A DNA stretch of 64,000 nucleotides, from contig JACKIK010000002.1 in assembly GCA_020638455.1 (NCBI GenBank), forward strand, positions 372,001 to 436,000, written 5' to 3'. Made by a program: the position numbers and the translations under genes. The notes under the pieces were generated by a model. It ran no database searches and was not told the DNA's origin. It was given only the letters and a program-made list of their open reading frames with translations. This DNA is from Hyphomonas sp. Lineage in GTDB: Bacteria; Pseudomonadota; Alphaproteobacteria; Caulobacterales; Hyphomonadaceae. Numbering within the stretch: position 1 is the first letter of the stretch; each line of letters begins with the position of its first letter. Of this stretch, positions 52,495 to 61,411 are shown in pieces.

Positions 52495-53084
52495 AAGTCG
52501 GCGTCGACCACCAGGGCGGCCGCCAGCCGCTTCTTGAAATCCGCGCGAGGAATTTCGATCAGGCCGAACTGCTCCAGATGCGGGTTGTGAAACTGGGCGT
52601 CGAGCAGCGCGAACCCGCCCTGTATCAGCCGGGCAACCAGGTGGACGAGCGCGATCTTCGACGCGTCCGTGGCGCGGGAGAACATGCTCTCCCCGAAGAA
52701 TGCGCCGCCAAGTGCCACGCCATACAGTCCGCCAACGAGTCGCTCGCCTTCCCAGCACTCGACGGAATGGGCGTATCCCTCCCGGTGCAGGGCGCTGTAG
52801 AGGTTGAGGATGGTGGAGTTGATCCATGTGCTTTCGCGGCCATCGGCGCTTTCGGCGCACATCTCCATGACGCGCGTAAACGCGGTATCGACGCTGACAC
52901 GGTACGGTTCCTGCCGGACCGTGCGCTTCAGCCGTTTCGGTATGTGAAAGGCGTCCAGCGGCAGGATGCCCCGCAGGTCCGGGTCGACCAGAAAAAGGTT
53001 CGGATCGTCGCGTGCGTCGCCCATGGGAAAGACGCCGCGGCGATAGCAAGCGAGCAGGTCAGCGGTTCCGAACCTCGAGGACAT
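52383..53084 (-). CDS. aat: Leucyl/phenylalanyl-tRNA-protein transferase
   Basis: A 233-residue Aat that adds Leu or Phe to N-terminal Lys/Arg proteins, marking them for ClpAP. Family motifs: YRRGVFPMGD, the STWIN and GYAHSVECWEGERLVGGLYGVALG blocks, GESMFSRATDASKIAL, and the end VQRITQMS. A Ser/Ala/Gly-rich linker before the end is an insert lying opposite the DUF2155 tail. It follows accC by 52 bases on the same strand. Confidence 0.95.
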   Translation of the reverse strand: MSSRFGTADLLACYRRGVFPMGDARDDPNLFLVDPDLRGILPLDAFHIPKRLKRTVRQEPYRVSVDTAFTRVMEMCAESADGRESTWINSTILNLYSALHREGYAHSVECWEGERLVGGLYGVALGGAFFGESMFSRATDASKIALVHLVARLIQGGFALLDAQFHNPHLEQFGLIEIPRADFKKRLAAALVVDADFYSRSSPAAGSAGSAGRAGDGGSFTGSGAVQRITQMS

Positions 53085-53136
53085 GCCTCGAATATGGTGG
53101 GCAGTCCGGCAGAATGTCTACCGCTGCAAATTGCCG

Positions 53137-54528
53137 TCAGGCACTTTCCTTGGCGTCATCCGCCTCGGCTGCCTTTGCGTCGGCCAGGAACTTTTCCAGC
53201 CAGTGGATATTGTAGGCGCCATTCTTGACGTCTTCATTCTCCACAAGCCGCTGGTGCAACGGCAAGGTCGTGTGAATGCCGCCGACGACCATCTCCGACA
53301 GCGCCCGGCGCAGGCGCATCAGGCACTCCCGCCGCGTCCGGCCGTGCACGATCAGCTTGCCAATCAGCGAGTCGTAGTGCGGCGGGATGCGGTAGCCGGC
53401 ATAGGCGGCGCTGTCGAGGCGCACATCCGGGCCGCCCGGTGCATGGAAATCCGTGATCAGTCCCGGTGAGGGGACGAACGTCTCCGGATGCTCGGCGTTG
53501 ATGCGGCACTCGATTGCATGGCCAACCAGCATCACGTCTTCCTGCCGGAAAGACAGCTTCTTGCCCTCTGCGATACGGATCTGCTCGCGCACGAGGTCGA
53601 TGCCCGTGATCATCTCGGTCACCGGGTGCTCAACCTGAAGGCGCGTGTTCATTTCGATGAAGTAGAACTTGCCGTCCTCATAGAGGAACTCGATGGTGCC
53701 GGCGCCGCGATAGCCGAGCTTCTCGATGGCCTTTGCGCAGATCGTGCCGATCTCTTCCCGTTGCGCCTGGTTGAGAGCGGGCGAGGGGGCCTCTTCCAGC
53801 ACTTTCTGGTTCCGGCGCTGCAGGGAGCAGTCGCGCTCCCACAGGTGCGCAACATTGCCGTGGGTGTCAGCGATGACCTGGACTTCGATGTGCCGGGGGC
53901 CTTGCAGATACTTTTCGAGGTAGACTGCGTCGTCACCGAAGGCCGCTTTTGCTTCCGTTTTTGCGGTGCGGACGGCGTTTTCGAGATCCGCTTCGGTCCT
54001 GGCCAGTTTCATCCCGCGGCCGCCACCGCCTGCGGATGCCTTCACGAGGACCGGAAAGCCGATCTTTTTGGCGGCCTTCTTGGCGTCCGGGATGCTGGTC
54101 ACAGCGCCTTCAGAGCCCGGCACACAGGGAACGCCTGCCTCGATCATCGCCTGCTTGGCTGCGATCTTGTCGCCCATGACGCGGATGTGTTCGGCCGTCG
54201 GACCAATGAAGGCGAGGCCGTGGGCTTCTACCATCTCGGCGAACTGGGCGTTTTCCGAAAGGAAGCCGTATCCGGGGTGGATCGCGTCGGCACCGGTGAT
54301 TTCCGCAGCCGCGAGGATCTGGGACTTCTTGAGATAGCTTTGCGAAGAAGGTGGCGGGCCGATGCAGACGCTCTCGTCGGCAAGCCGAACCGCCATCGCA
54401 TCCCGGTCGGCTTCGGAATGGACGACAACGGTCGAGAGGCCCATTTCCTTGCATGCGCGGTGAATGCGCAGCGCGATCTCGCCACGGTTGGCGATCAGCA
54501 CTTTCTGGATTGCGCGTTGCTGGGTCAT
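53137..54528 (-). CDS. accC: Biotin carboxylase of acetyl-CoA carboxylase
   Basis: A 463-residue ATP-grasp enzyme that carboxylates biotin on AccB. The start IQKVLIANRGEIALRI, the glycine loop KASAGGGGRGMK, the HIEVQVIAD strand and EMNTRLQVEHPVTE motif with the catalytic residues are intact. It begins one base before the accB stop, and the accB-accC pair is co-transcribed with aat, as is usual. Confidence 0.97.
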   Translation of the reverse strand: MTQQRAIQKVLIANRGEIALRIHRACKEMGLSTVVVHSEADRDAMAVRLADESVCIGPPPSSQSYLKKSQILAAAEITGADAIHPGYGFLSENAQFAEMVEAHGLAFIGPTAEHIRVMGDKIAAKQAMIEAGVPCVPGSEGAVTSIPDAKKAAKKIGFPVLVKASAGGGGRGMKLARTEADLENAVRTAKTEAKAAFGDDAVYLEKYLQGPRHIEVQVIADTHGNVAHLWERDCSLQRRNQKVLEEAPSPALNQAQREEIGTICAKAIEKLGYRGAGTIEFLYEDGKFYFIEMNTRLQVEHPVTEMITGIDLVREQIRIAEGKKLSFRQEDVMLVGHAIECRINAEHPETFVPSPGLITDFHAPGGPDVRLDSAAYAGYRIPPHYDSLIGKLIVHGRTRRECLMRLRRALSEMVVGGIHTTLPLHQRLVENEDVKNGAYNIHWLEKFLADAKAAEADDAKESA

Positions 54529-54529
54529 G

Positions 54530-54997
54530 CTATTCGATCAGAACGAGTGGCTCGCCATATTCCACCGGCTGGGAGTCCGTGACGTAGATTGCCTTGACGG
54601 TGCCGGCGCGGTCCGCTTCGACCGGGTTGAAGGTCTTCATGGCTTCGACAAGCAGCAGCGTGTCGCCCTTCTTGACTTTGTCACCGACGGCGATGAACGC
54701 CTTCGCGCCGGGCTCCGGCGAGAGGTAGGCGGTCCCGACCATGGGGGACTTTATTGCATTGTCCGGTACTTCGGCAGCGGCTGGTGCAGCTGCAGCAGGT
54801 GCGGCGACCGGCGCGGGCGCTGCAGCCGGAGCAGCCATGGGCGCAGCGACGGCCTGGACTACCGCCGCAGTCGGCTTGCTGACGCGGATGCGCAGGCCAT
54901 CATGTTCGATTTCGAGTTCGCCAAGGTCGGCTTCGCGGAGGATGGCGGCGAGTTCCCGGACGAGGCCGGTATCGAGTCTGTTCTTGCCGTTGCTCAT
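54530..54997 (-). CDS. accB: Biotin carboxyl carrier protein of acetyl-CoA carboxylase
   Basis: A 155-residue BCCP. The N-terminal part (1-40) is followed by an Ala/Pro-rich flexible linker (about 44-77), then the biotinyl domain with K121 in EAMK. It shuttles carboxybiotin between AccC and AccAD. It lies between aroQ and accC, the usual alphaproteobacterial order. Confidence 0.97.
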   Translation of the reverse strand: MSNGKNRLDTGLVRELAAILREADLGELEIEHDGLRIRVSKPTAAVVQAVAAPMAAPAAAPAPVAAPAAAAPAAAEVPDNAIKSPMVGTAYLSPEPGAKAFIAVGDKVKKGDTLLLVEAMKTFNPVEADRAGTVKAIYVTDSQPVEYGEPLVLIE

Positions 54998-55012
54998 GGA
55001 ATCTCCCGTTCC

Positions 55013-55447
55013 CTATTTGCCTGACAGCGATCTGACGGCCATCAGGGCAAGCTCATAACCATAGCCGCCGAGGCCCGCAATCGAAGCCTTCACTGCAGGG
55101 CTGACATAATTCACCTGACGGAAAGCCTCCCTTGCCGCCGGATTGGACAGGTGCACCTCAACGACAGGCACCGTGCAGGCGCGCAGGGCGTCGTGCAGCG
55201 CCACCGATGTGTGCGTGTAGGCGCCGGCATTCAGGATGACGCCGGAGCCCTCGCGGGAGGCCTCCTGTATCCATGACACCAGTTCGCCCTCGTAGTTCGT
55301 CTGCCTCGCCTCGATCGGCGTGCTGCCAGCAAGGTCTTTCAGGCGCGCATGAATGTCGTCCAGCGTTTCCCGCCCGTAAATTTCCGGTTCGCGGGTGCCA
55401 AGCAGGTTGAGGTTCGGGCCCCCGAGGACATATATCGGCTTCGACAT
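55013..55447 (-). CDS. aroQ: 3-dehydroquinate dehydratase, type II
   Basis: A 144-residue type II dehydroquinase of the shikimate pathway. PNLNLLGTREPEIYG and the NAGAYTHTSVAL loop, with its catalytic tyrosine and histidine partners, are the family signatures. The ATG at 55445-55447 is used; the frame is open to 55741 but that part is antisense to thiS. It starts the aroQ-accB-accC-aat run and is divergent from thiS with 66 bases between. Confidence 0.96.
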   Translation of the reverse strand: MSKPIYVLGGPNLNLLGTREPEIYGRETLDDIHARLKDLAGSTPIEARQTNYEGELVSWIQEASREGSGVILNAGAYTHTSVALHDALRACTVPVVEVHLSNPAAREAFRQVNYVSPAVKASIAGLGGYGYELALMAVRSLSGK

Positions 55448-55513
55448 AGGCTGTTGTCTTGCGCTGTAACGGCAGGCAAGGCAAGGGGCAGCGGATGCCC
55501 GGAGACGCACGGT

Positions 55514-55726
55514 ATGAACATCACGCTGAACGGTGAAGCAGAGGACATCGAGCCGGGCACGACGATTGCCATGCTGGTGGCCCGACTGGCCGGGGAGTCC
55601 GGCCGCGATGCGCGCGGCATCGCGGTTGAACGCAACCGGGAGATCGTGCCGAAGTCGGAACATGGCGCTACGGTCCTCGAGGACGGAGACCGGATTGAAA
55701 TCGTGCAGTTCGTTGGCGGTGGCTGA
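55514..55726 (+). CDS. thiS: Thiamine-biosynthesis sulfur carrier ThiS
   Basis: A 70-residue ubiquitin-like protein ending in the required Gly-Gly (VGGG), which is thiocarboxylated to give sulfur to the thiazole ring. It starts at the ATG at 55514 (MNITLNGEAED) with GGAG nine bases upstream. It is followed 35 bases later by thiG. No thiC, thiO or thiE is in the window, and no TPP riboswitch was seen in the short leader. Confidence 0.93.
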   Translation: MNITLNGEAEDIEPGTTIAMLVARLAGESGRDARGIAVERNREIVPKSEHGATVLEDGDRIEIVQFVGGG

Positions 55727-55761
55727 TCCGCCCGCACTCACCTGGAAGACTGGATAATATC

Positions 55762-56532
55762 TTGAACGATCCCCTTATCATCGCCGGCAAGTCCTACTCC
55801 TCGCGCCTGATCGTGGGGACCGGCAAGTACGCTTCGTATCAGCAGAATGCAGACGCCGCGCGGGCTGCGGGTGCTGAAATCGTGACCGTTGCGCTGCGCC
55901 GGGTGAACCTGACGGACCCCGGACAGGAGCGGCTCAGCGATTTTGTGAAGCCGGATGAGTTTACTTACCTGCCCAACACGGCGGGTTGCTACACCGCCGA
56001 CGAGGCCGTCCGCACCCTGCGGCTGGCGCGCGAGGCGGGCGGCTGGAATCTGGTGAAGCTTGAAGTCCTGGCTGACCAGAAAACGCTGTATCCCAACATG
56101 CCGGAAACGCTGGAGGCGGCGAAGGCGCTGATCGCGGATGGTTTCGAGGTGATGGTCTACTGCTCCGACGATCCGGTCTACGCGAAGTTGCTGGAGGAGG
56201 CAGGATGCTGCGCAATCATGCCGCTTGGCTCGCTGATCGGATCAGGCCTCGGCATCATGAACCCTGTGAACATCCGTCTGATCGTCGAACAGAGTCGCGT
56301 ACCGGTGATTGTCGATGCCGGCGTCGGCACCGCTTCGGACGCTGCGGTGGCGATGGAACTCGGTTGCGATGGCGTGCTGATGAATACGGCGATCGCTGCG
56401 GCGAAAGACCCTGTCCGGATGGCGGATGCCATGAAGCATGCTGTTATTGCCGGACGGCAAGCCTATCTCGCCGGACGTATGCCGAAGAAGAAATATGCCG
56501 ATCCGAGTTCGCCACTGGCCGGCCTGATCTGA
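55762..56532 (+). CDS. thiG: Thiazole synthase ThiG
   Basis: A 256-residue TIM-barrel enzyme that joins 1-deoxyxylulose 5-phosphate, dehydroglycine and ThiS-thiocarboxylate to make the thiamine thiazole. SSRLIVGTGKYAS, the Schiff-base lysine in VKLEVLAD and the phosphate site DAGVGTASDAAVAMELG are clear. The start is TTG at 55762. It is coupled to thiS in a minimal pair. Confidence 0.96.
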   Translation: MNDPLIIAGKSYSSRLIVGTGKYASYQQNADAARAAGAEIVTVALRRVNLTDPGQERLSDFVKPDEFTYLPNTAGCYTADEAVRTLRLAREAGGWNLVKLEVLADQKTLYPNMPETLEAAKALIADGFEVMVYCSDDPVYAKLLEEAGCCAIMPLGSLIGSGLGIMNPVNIRLIVEQSRVPVIVDAGVGTASDAAVAMELGCDGVLMNTAIAAAKDPVRMADAMKHAVIAGRQAYLAGRMPKKKYADPSSPLAGLI

Positions 56533-57900
56533 CTAGCTGAGCGCAGCGAGGACCGCGTTCGCAATCAGGGCCGCTGTAAAGCCGCAAACGCCGATCAGGG
56601 TCGTCGAAAGGGTCCATGTGCGGATGGTCTCACCGGGCGTGAGGCCGAAGATGCGCCCGACCAGCCAGAAGCCGCTGTCATTGACATGGCTTGTTGTCGT
56701 GGCGCCTGCAGCGACGGCGACCGTGATCAGGCCGAGTGCAGGCGCGCTGACATGCGCTGCAGTGATGATAGGCGCAATCAGGCCGCCGGTGGTGATCATC
56801 GCGACGGTTGCGCTTCCCTGGGCGAGACGCAGTAGCAAGGCGAGGACGAAACCCGCGATGAGCGGGCCGAAGCCGATGGCAAGGGCGGACTCCGCCATCT
56901 GAGCGCCAGCACCCGTGTCAACCAGCACTTGCTTGAACGCCCCGCCTGCGCCGGTGACGAGAATGACGGCGCCCGTGGGCTCGAATGCTTTCGCCAGCGC
57001 GTCCTGCATTTCCGCACGCGCGGCTTCTGTGCGCGGCGCGAGCAGCAGCCATGTCGCACCGCAGCCAATCAACAATGCGCTGAATGGATGACCCGCCGCT
57101 GAGAGGACGTATTTCACGATACCGTCCTGCATTCCCTTCGTGAACGTACCCAGAAGGATGAGGGCCAGCGGCAGAAGGATCAGCCCGGCAGCGAGGCCTG
57201 GTCGCGCCTCCGATGCGTCGGGGCTTTGATGCGGCGTTTCCGGTACGAAGGACGCGTTGCCCTCAGGCAGGCGTCCTGCACGCTGCAGGACGGCCGTCAG
57301 AAGCGGCCCCGCCACGATCAGGGCCGGAACGCCGCAAAGGATTCCGAAGAAAATGACCCAGCCGAGATCGGCGCCGATCAGTTCGGCAATCGCGATAGGC
57401 CCCGGTGTGGGCGGCAGGAACGCATGTCCCACCGCAAGACCTGCGGCCAGAGGCAGGCCCAAAGCGAGGATGGGCCAGGATTTGCGGTGCGCCATTGCAA
57501 AGACGAGCGGTGCGAGAATGATAAGTGCGACGTCGAAGAAAACGGGCGTCGATGCGAGCACACCAAGGCCCGCCATCTGCCAGCGCGCCCTGCCGATACC
57601 GGAGGATCGGGTCAGCCACGCGGCGAGCGACTCCAGTGCACCGGACGCATTCAGGATTGCTCCGAACAATGCGCCGAGCCCGATGACCGTCGCAATGAAA
57701 CCGAGCGTGCCGCCCATGCCTTTGGTGATGGTGCTGAATGACGCTTCCGGTGAGAGGCCCGCGGCGAGCGCGCTGAACAGGCTGACGAGCAGCAGGGCGG
57801 CAAAGGCATTCATCCTTACTCGAAGGATCAGCGCGAGCAGCGCAGCAATGCCTGCGGCAGCCGCCAGCAGGGGGCGGTATTCGGCTATGAAGCCGGTCAT
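56533..57900 (-). CDS. Gluconate:H+ symporter, GntP family
   Basis: A 455-residue GntP-type permease with about 12 to 14 spans. Family stretches include KGMGGTLGFIATVIGLGALFG, FFDVALIILAPL and PTPGPIAIAELIGADLGW. It would import gluconate or a related sugar acid. The ATG at 57898-57900 overlaps the SMP-30 stop by four bases, so it is coupled to a gluconolactonase-like gene; this supports gluconate as substrate. It converges on thiG with no spacer. Confidence 0.9.
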   Translation of the reverse strand: MTGFIAEYRPLLAAAAGIAALLALILRVRMNAFAALLLVSLFSALAAGLSPEASFSTITKGMGGTLGFIATVIGLGALFGAILNASGALESLAAWLTRSSGIGRARWQMAGLGVLASTPVFFDVALIILAPLVFAMAHRKSWPILALGLPLAAGLAVGHAFLPPTPGPIAIAELIGADLGWVIFFGILCGVPALIVAGPLLTAVLQRAGRLPEGNASFVPETPHQSPDASEARPGLAAGLILLPLALILLGTFTKGMQDGIVKYVLSAAGHPFSALLIGCGATWLLLAPRTEAARAEMQDALAKAFEPTGAVILVTGAGGAFKQVLVDTGAGAQMAESALAIGFGPLIAGFVLALLLRLAQGSATVAMITTGGLIAPIITAAHVSAPALGLITVAVAAGATTTSHVNDSGFWLVGRIFGLTPGETIRTWTLSTTLIGVCGFTAALIANAVLAALS

Positions 57901-58919
57901 GCCCACTGGACGCCGCGCGCGTTCGTCCGGACACGCATCAGCGTGTCATGCGCTGTCATGTAGAGCGTGCCGCCATCTGAATCGCCAAAGGAGCAATTCG
58001 CCGTGCCGGTCCCGGTATTGATCCGGCCCAATGCTTCGCCTTCAGGTGTCAGGATGAAAATGCCGCCCGGGCCGGACTGGAAAATGTAGCCGGCGCTGGA
58101 CACGGCGAGACCGTCCGGCAGACCCGGCTTGTCATCTGCCATGTAGGAAGAGAAGTCGAACAGCGTCCGGACGCCCGAGCCGTCGCGCGCACATACACGA
58201 AGGATCGGATTGTCCGGATCGGACTGCGAAACGTAGACCTGCGTTTCGTCCGGTGAAAGCGCCACGCCATTCGGAAAGGTCATGTCATCGAGGATGCGCG
58301 TGATCGTCCCGTCCGGGTCCCGTCTGTAAACACCGTTTGCGTCCTGCTCCTTGAGGGGGGAGTCGTTCATGCCTTCCAGGCCATAGGGCGGATCGGTGAA
58401 GAAGATCGTTCCGTCTTTCGCCTGGACAAGGTCGTTCGGGCTGTTGAATTTCTTGCCGTTGTAGCTGTCTGCCAGAATCGTCTGTATCATCGAGGCGATG
58501 TCGAGTTGCACGATTGCGCGCCGGCCGTGATTGGCCATCAGCAGCTGGCCGTCATTTGCCATCCAGAGTCCGTTTGCTCCGGGCTCGCGGAATCCGGTTG
58601 TCTGGTCCTTTGGTGCACCGGACGGGTTCAGGAACTGCGTGGCACCGTCCTTGTCGCTCCAACGCCACGCGATGTTTGACGGCACGTCAGTAAAGTAGAG
58701 GCAGTTCCGCACCCGGTCCCAGGCAGGCCCTTCGCTCCACGTGTAGCCCGAAGCAAGTGCCTCTATCGGGCTGGATAGATTGATAATGTCGGCGAGAGCG
58801 TCGGTAAACACCTCGATATGTGTGCCCGGCGCCGCGGCGAAGCGCGTTCCGGATGAGCATGCGGCCAGCGACAGGGTCGCTGTCGCGCCGGCGAGAAATT
58901 CCCTGCGGTCGAGTTTCAT
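57897..58919 (-). CDS. SMP-30/gluconolactonase-like protein, Tat lipoprotein
   Basis: A 340-residue six-bladed propeller of the SMP-30/gluconolactonase/LRE family. The start MKLDRREFLAGATATLSLAAC combines a twin-arginine motif with a lipobox, so export folded, by Tat, and lipid attachment are likely. Family residues: the metal Glu in YTWSEGPAWD, SPNDLVQAKDG, DPPYGLEG and TFPNGVALSPDE. It would hydrolyse gluconolactone or another sugar lactone. It overlaps gntP and the GH3 gene by four bases each. Confidence 0.88.
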   Translation of the reverse strand: MKLDRREFLAGATATLSLAACSSGTRFAAAPGTHIEVFTDALADIINLSSPIEALASGYTWSEGPAWDRVRNCLYFTDVPSNIAWRWSDKDGATQFLNPSGAPKDQTTGFREPGANGLWMANDGQLLMANHGRRAIVQLDIASMIQTILADSYNGKKFNSPNDLVQAKDGTIFFTDPPYGLEGMNDSPLKEQDANGVYRRDPDGTITRILDDMTFPNGVALSPDETQVYVSQSDPDNPILRVCARDGSGVRTLFDFSSYMADDKPGLPDGLAVSSAGYIFQSGPGGIFILTPEGEALGRINTGTGTANCSFGDSDGGTLYMTAHDTLMRVRTNARGVQWA

Positions 58920-61267
58920 TGCACATTCACCCTTGTTTCAATTGCGGCGGCAGGCGCTGACGCTACGCCTGCACGCGTTACGGTGACCGACAGTCTGCCA
59001 CGGATGTCGGCGGAGGACGCGCCGATCATGAAGTCCAGTTCGCCGGGCTCGATCTGCCAGCCTTGCGAACGATGCCATATCGCCGCCTGTGCCGCTGACA
59101 GGGTGAAGGAAATTGTCCTTGTCTGACCAGCGGCCAGCGGGATCCGCTTGAATCCGCGCAATTCAAGCTTTGGCCTCGCAATACTGGCAACTGGGTCGCG
59201 CATGTAGAGCTGTACGACTTCATCGGCTTCGCGGTCACTTGTGTTTGTGACGTCCACGGAGATTGTGAAATCCCCATCCGGTGCGACAGCCGTCTTGTTG
59301 GCCTTGAAACCGGCATAGGAAAAGTTCGCATAGGACAGGCCATGCCCGAACGGGAAGAGCGGCGTGATCGCCAGGTCGTGGTAACGGTTGGAATCCTTCG
59401 AGAGGTCGGGATCCGCCGGGCGCCCGCTCGGATATTCCGAATAGGTGAACGGCACTGCGCCGGTCCGGCGTGGGAAGTCGGCCGGCAGGCGCCCGGCGGG
59501 TGACACCTTGCCCCACAGGACGTCAGCCAGGGCATTTCCCGCCTCAACGCCGAGCATCCATGTGTTGAGGACGGCATCGGCGCGAGCCGCGATGGTTTCG
59601 ATGGCCACCGGCCGTCCCGTCACGAGAATCACCGTCACGGGCTTGCCGGTCGCGAATACGGCGTCAGCGAGAGCGATCTGGCTGGCCGGAAGGGACAGGT
59701 CCGAGCGGCTCCGCGCTTCGCCGGAAAGGTCATAGTCCTCTCCGATGACCAGCAGGACGCGGTCGGCGCCTGCAGCAACGCCGGCGGCATCGCGAATGCC
59801 ATCCTGATTGAACTCGGTTGGATGGCTGCCGGCGGCGTAGGTGATCACGGTTCCTGCCGGTGCATTCGCCTTCAGGCCAGCCAGGAGGGATACCACGTCT
59901 TCCGGATTGCCGCGGGCGCGCCACGGGCCCAGCTCGGTCGAGCTGTCGTCGGCGAGCGCGCCGATCACCGCGATTGTCTGCGGCGTGGCGCTCAGCGGGA
60001 GCGCAGCATGATCGTTCTTGAGCAGCACCATGCTTCTCGCCGCGATCCGGCGCGCTTCCGCACGGCTTTCCGGCGTCAGTATCGCCGCCCGATCGCGCGC
60101 GGGATCGTGATAGGCCAGCGGGGCATCGAACAGGCCAAGCCGTTCCTTTGTCGTCAGGATGCGGGCGACCGCGCCGTCGAGGTCATGCATCAGACAGGCG
60201 TCCGTATCTACGGCCGGCTTCAGATCGGTCGGCATGACGCCGCTTGTCATGTCCATGTCGACGCCGGCCTGCAGCGCGAGCACGCCGGCTTCCGTACGAT
60301 TGGCCGCGACACCATGGTTCATCAGTTCGGCGACGGCGTTCCAGTCGGACACGATCATGCCGTCGAAGCCCCATTGCGCACGCAGCAACCCGTCGACGAG
60401 TTCCTCATTGGCCGTAGTGGGGACGCCGCCGATATCGTTGAACGCTGTCATCATCGAGCCTGACCCGGCCTTCGCTGCCGCATAGAAGGGCGGCATATAG
60501 GTCTCCATCAGGCTCTGTTCGCTGACATCGGCCGAGCCATAATCGCGCCCGCCGGTCGGAGCGCCGTAGACGCCGAAGTGCTTTGCCGTCGCCAGGATCG
60601 TGTGCGGATCGGACAGGCTGTCGCCCTGGTATCCGTGCACCTGCGCTTCCGCCATGCGCGCCCCGAGATACGGGTCGGAGCCAGCTCCTTCCACGATCCG
60701 TCCCCAGCGCGGGTCGCGGGCGATGTCGATCATCGGTGCAAACGTCCAGTGAAGGCCGGCGGCGCTGGACTCATCGGCGGCAATATTCGCAGCGCTCTGC
60801 CAGTCAGCCGGATCCCACGTCGATGCCATGGCGATCGGCACAGGAAAGATGGTGCGGTAGCCGTGGACGACGTCCATTGCGAACAGGAGCGGGATGCCCA
60901 GCCGGCTCTCCTCCACAGCGACTTTCTGGAGGGCCCCAAGCTCTTCCGCGCCGGCAACATGTAGGTAGGAGCCGACCTCGCCGCGGCGCACCCTGTCCAG
61001 TTCCTGCGGCGTAAGCTTGGAGTTGAGCGCTTTGGAACGGCCGCCTGCCGCCTGGTTCAGCTGGCCGAGCTTCTCGTCCAGCGTCATTTGCGCGACGAGT
61101 CCCCGGACACGCTCTGAGGCACCGGTCAGCGCCTGCGACGGGGCGCATGTGGTGTCAGTTTCCGGTGCCACTGACACCTGGGAAGGCGCCAAGGTTGTAC
61201 AACTGGTGCTGAGAAGGGCGGCGAATGCGACGGAGCGGGCGCGCAGCGAGCGCCTGGGCATTGGCAT
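58916..61267 (-). CDS. Glycoside hydrolase family 3 beta-glucosidase, lipoprotein
   Basis: A 783-residue GH3 enzyme of the BglX type: GH3 N domain (about 60-370), GH3 C domain (about 405-620) and fibronectin-III-like end (about 680-755). The nucleophile Asp is in GMIVSDWNAV near residue 305, and the substrate-side KHFGVYG loop is present. The leader ends LLSTSC, a lipobox. GGGAGGA before the ATG is strong. It heads the three-gene operon and would release glucose from beta-glucosides outside the cytoplasm. Confidence 0.92.
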   Translation of the reverse strand: MPMPRRSLRARSVAFAALLSTSCTTLAPSQVSVAPETDTTCAPSQALTGASERVRGLVAQMTLDEKLGQLNQAAGGRSKALNSKLTPQELDRVRRGEVGSYLHVAGAEELGALQKVAVEESRLGIPLLFAMDVVHGYRTIFPVPIAMASTWDPADWQSAANIAADESSAAGLHWTFAPMIDIARDPRWGRIVEGAGSDPYLGARMAEAQVHGYQGDSLSDPHTILATAKHFGVYGAPTGGRDYGSADVSEQSLMETYMPPFYAAAKAGSGSMMTAFNDIGGVPTTANEELVDGLLRAQWGFDGMIVSDWNAVAELMNHGVAANRTEAGVLALQAGVDMDMTSGVMPTDLKPAVDTDACLMHDLDGAVARILTTKERLGLFDAPLAYHDPARDRAAILTPESRAEARRIAARSMVLLKNDHAALPLSATPQTIAVIGALADDSSTELGPWRARGNPEDVVSLLAGLKANAPAGTVITYAAGSHPTEFNQDGIRDAAGVAAGADRVLLVIGEDYDLSGEARSRSDLSLPASQIALADAVFATGKPVTVILVTGRPVAIETIAARADAVLNTWMLGVEAGNALADVLWGKVSPAGRLPADFPRRTGAVPFTYSEYPSGRPADPDLSKDSNRYHDLAITPLFPFGHGLSYANFSYAGFKANKTAVAPDGDFTISVDVTNTSDREADEVVQLYMRDPVASIARPKLELRGFKRIPLAAGQTRTISFTLSAAQAAIWHRSQGWQIEPGELDFMIGASSADIRGRLSVTVTRAGVASAPAAAIETRVNVQ

Positions 61268-61325
61268 GACTTCCTCCCGGAGTGCGGTGTTTTCACCTGC
61301 GACTGTCCGGAAAGGGTTCCCGCAT

Positions 61326-61341
61326 TTAACAACGTTGTCAA
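61326..61341. promoter_or_regulatory. LacI-type operator candidate before the GH3 operon
   Basis: The palindrome ACAACGTTGT (61329-61338), extended to TTA...CAA, has the central CG and half-site form of LacI/GalR-family operators. It overlaps a TTGACA-like -35 element on the minus strand (61336-61341) and lies about 60 bases before the GH3 start. The regulator gene is not in the window. Confidence 0.5.
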
Positions 61342-61411
61342 TTGAAACCCGACGCCAGCGGCAAATATTCGCTGCGAGTGTTCGGCATAGAGATTGTGCA
61401 GCGTCCGCCGA

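Noticed and set aside
55448..55513. Possible TPP riboswitch before thiS
   Set aside because: The 66-base gap is too short and lacks the CUGAGA and ACCUGA-type conserved blocks.
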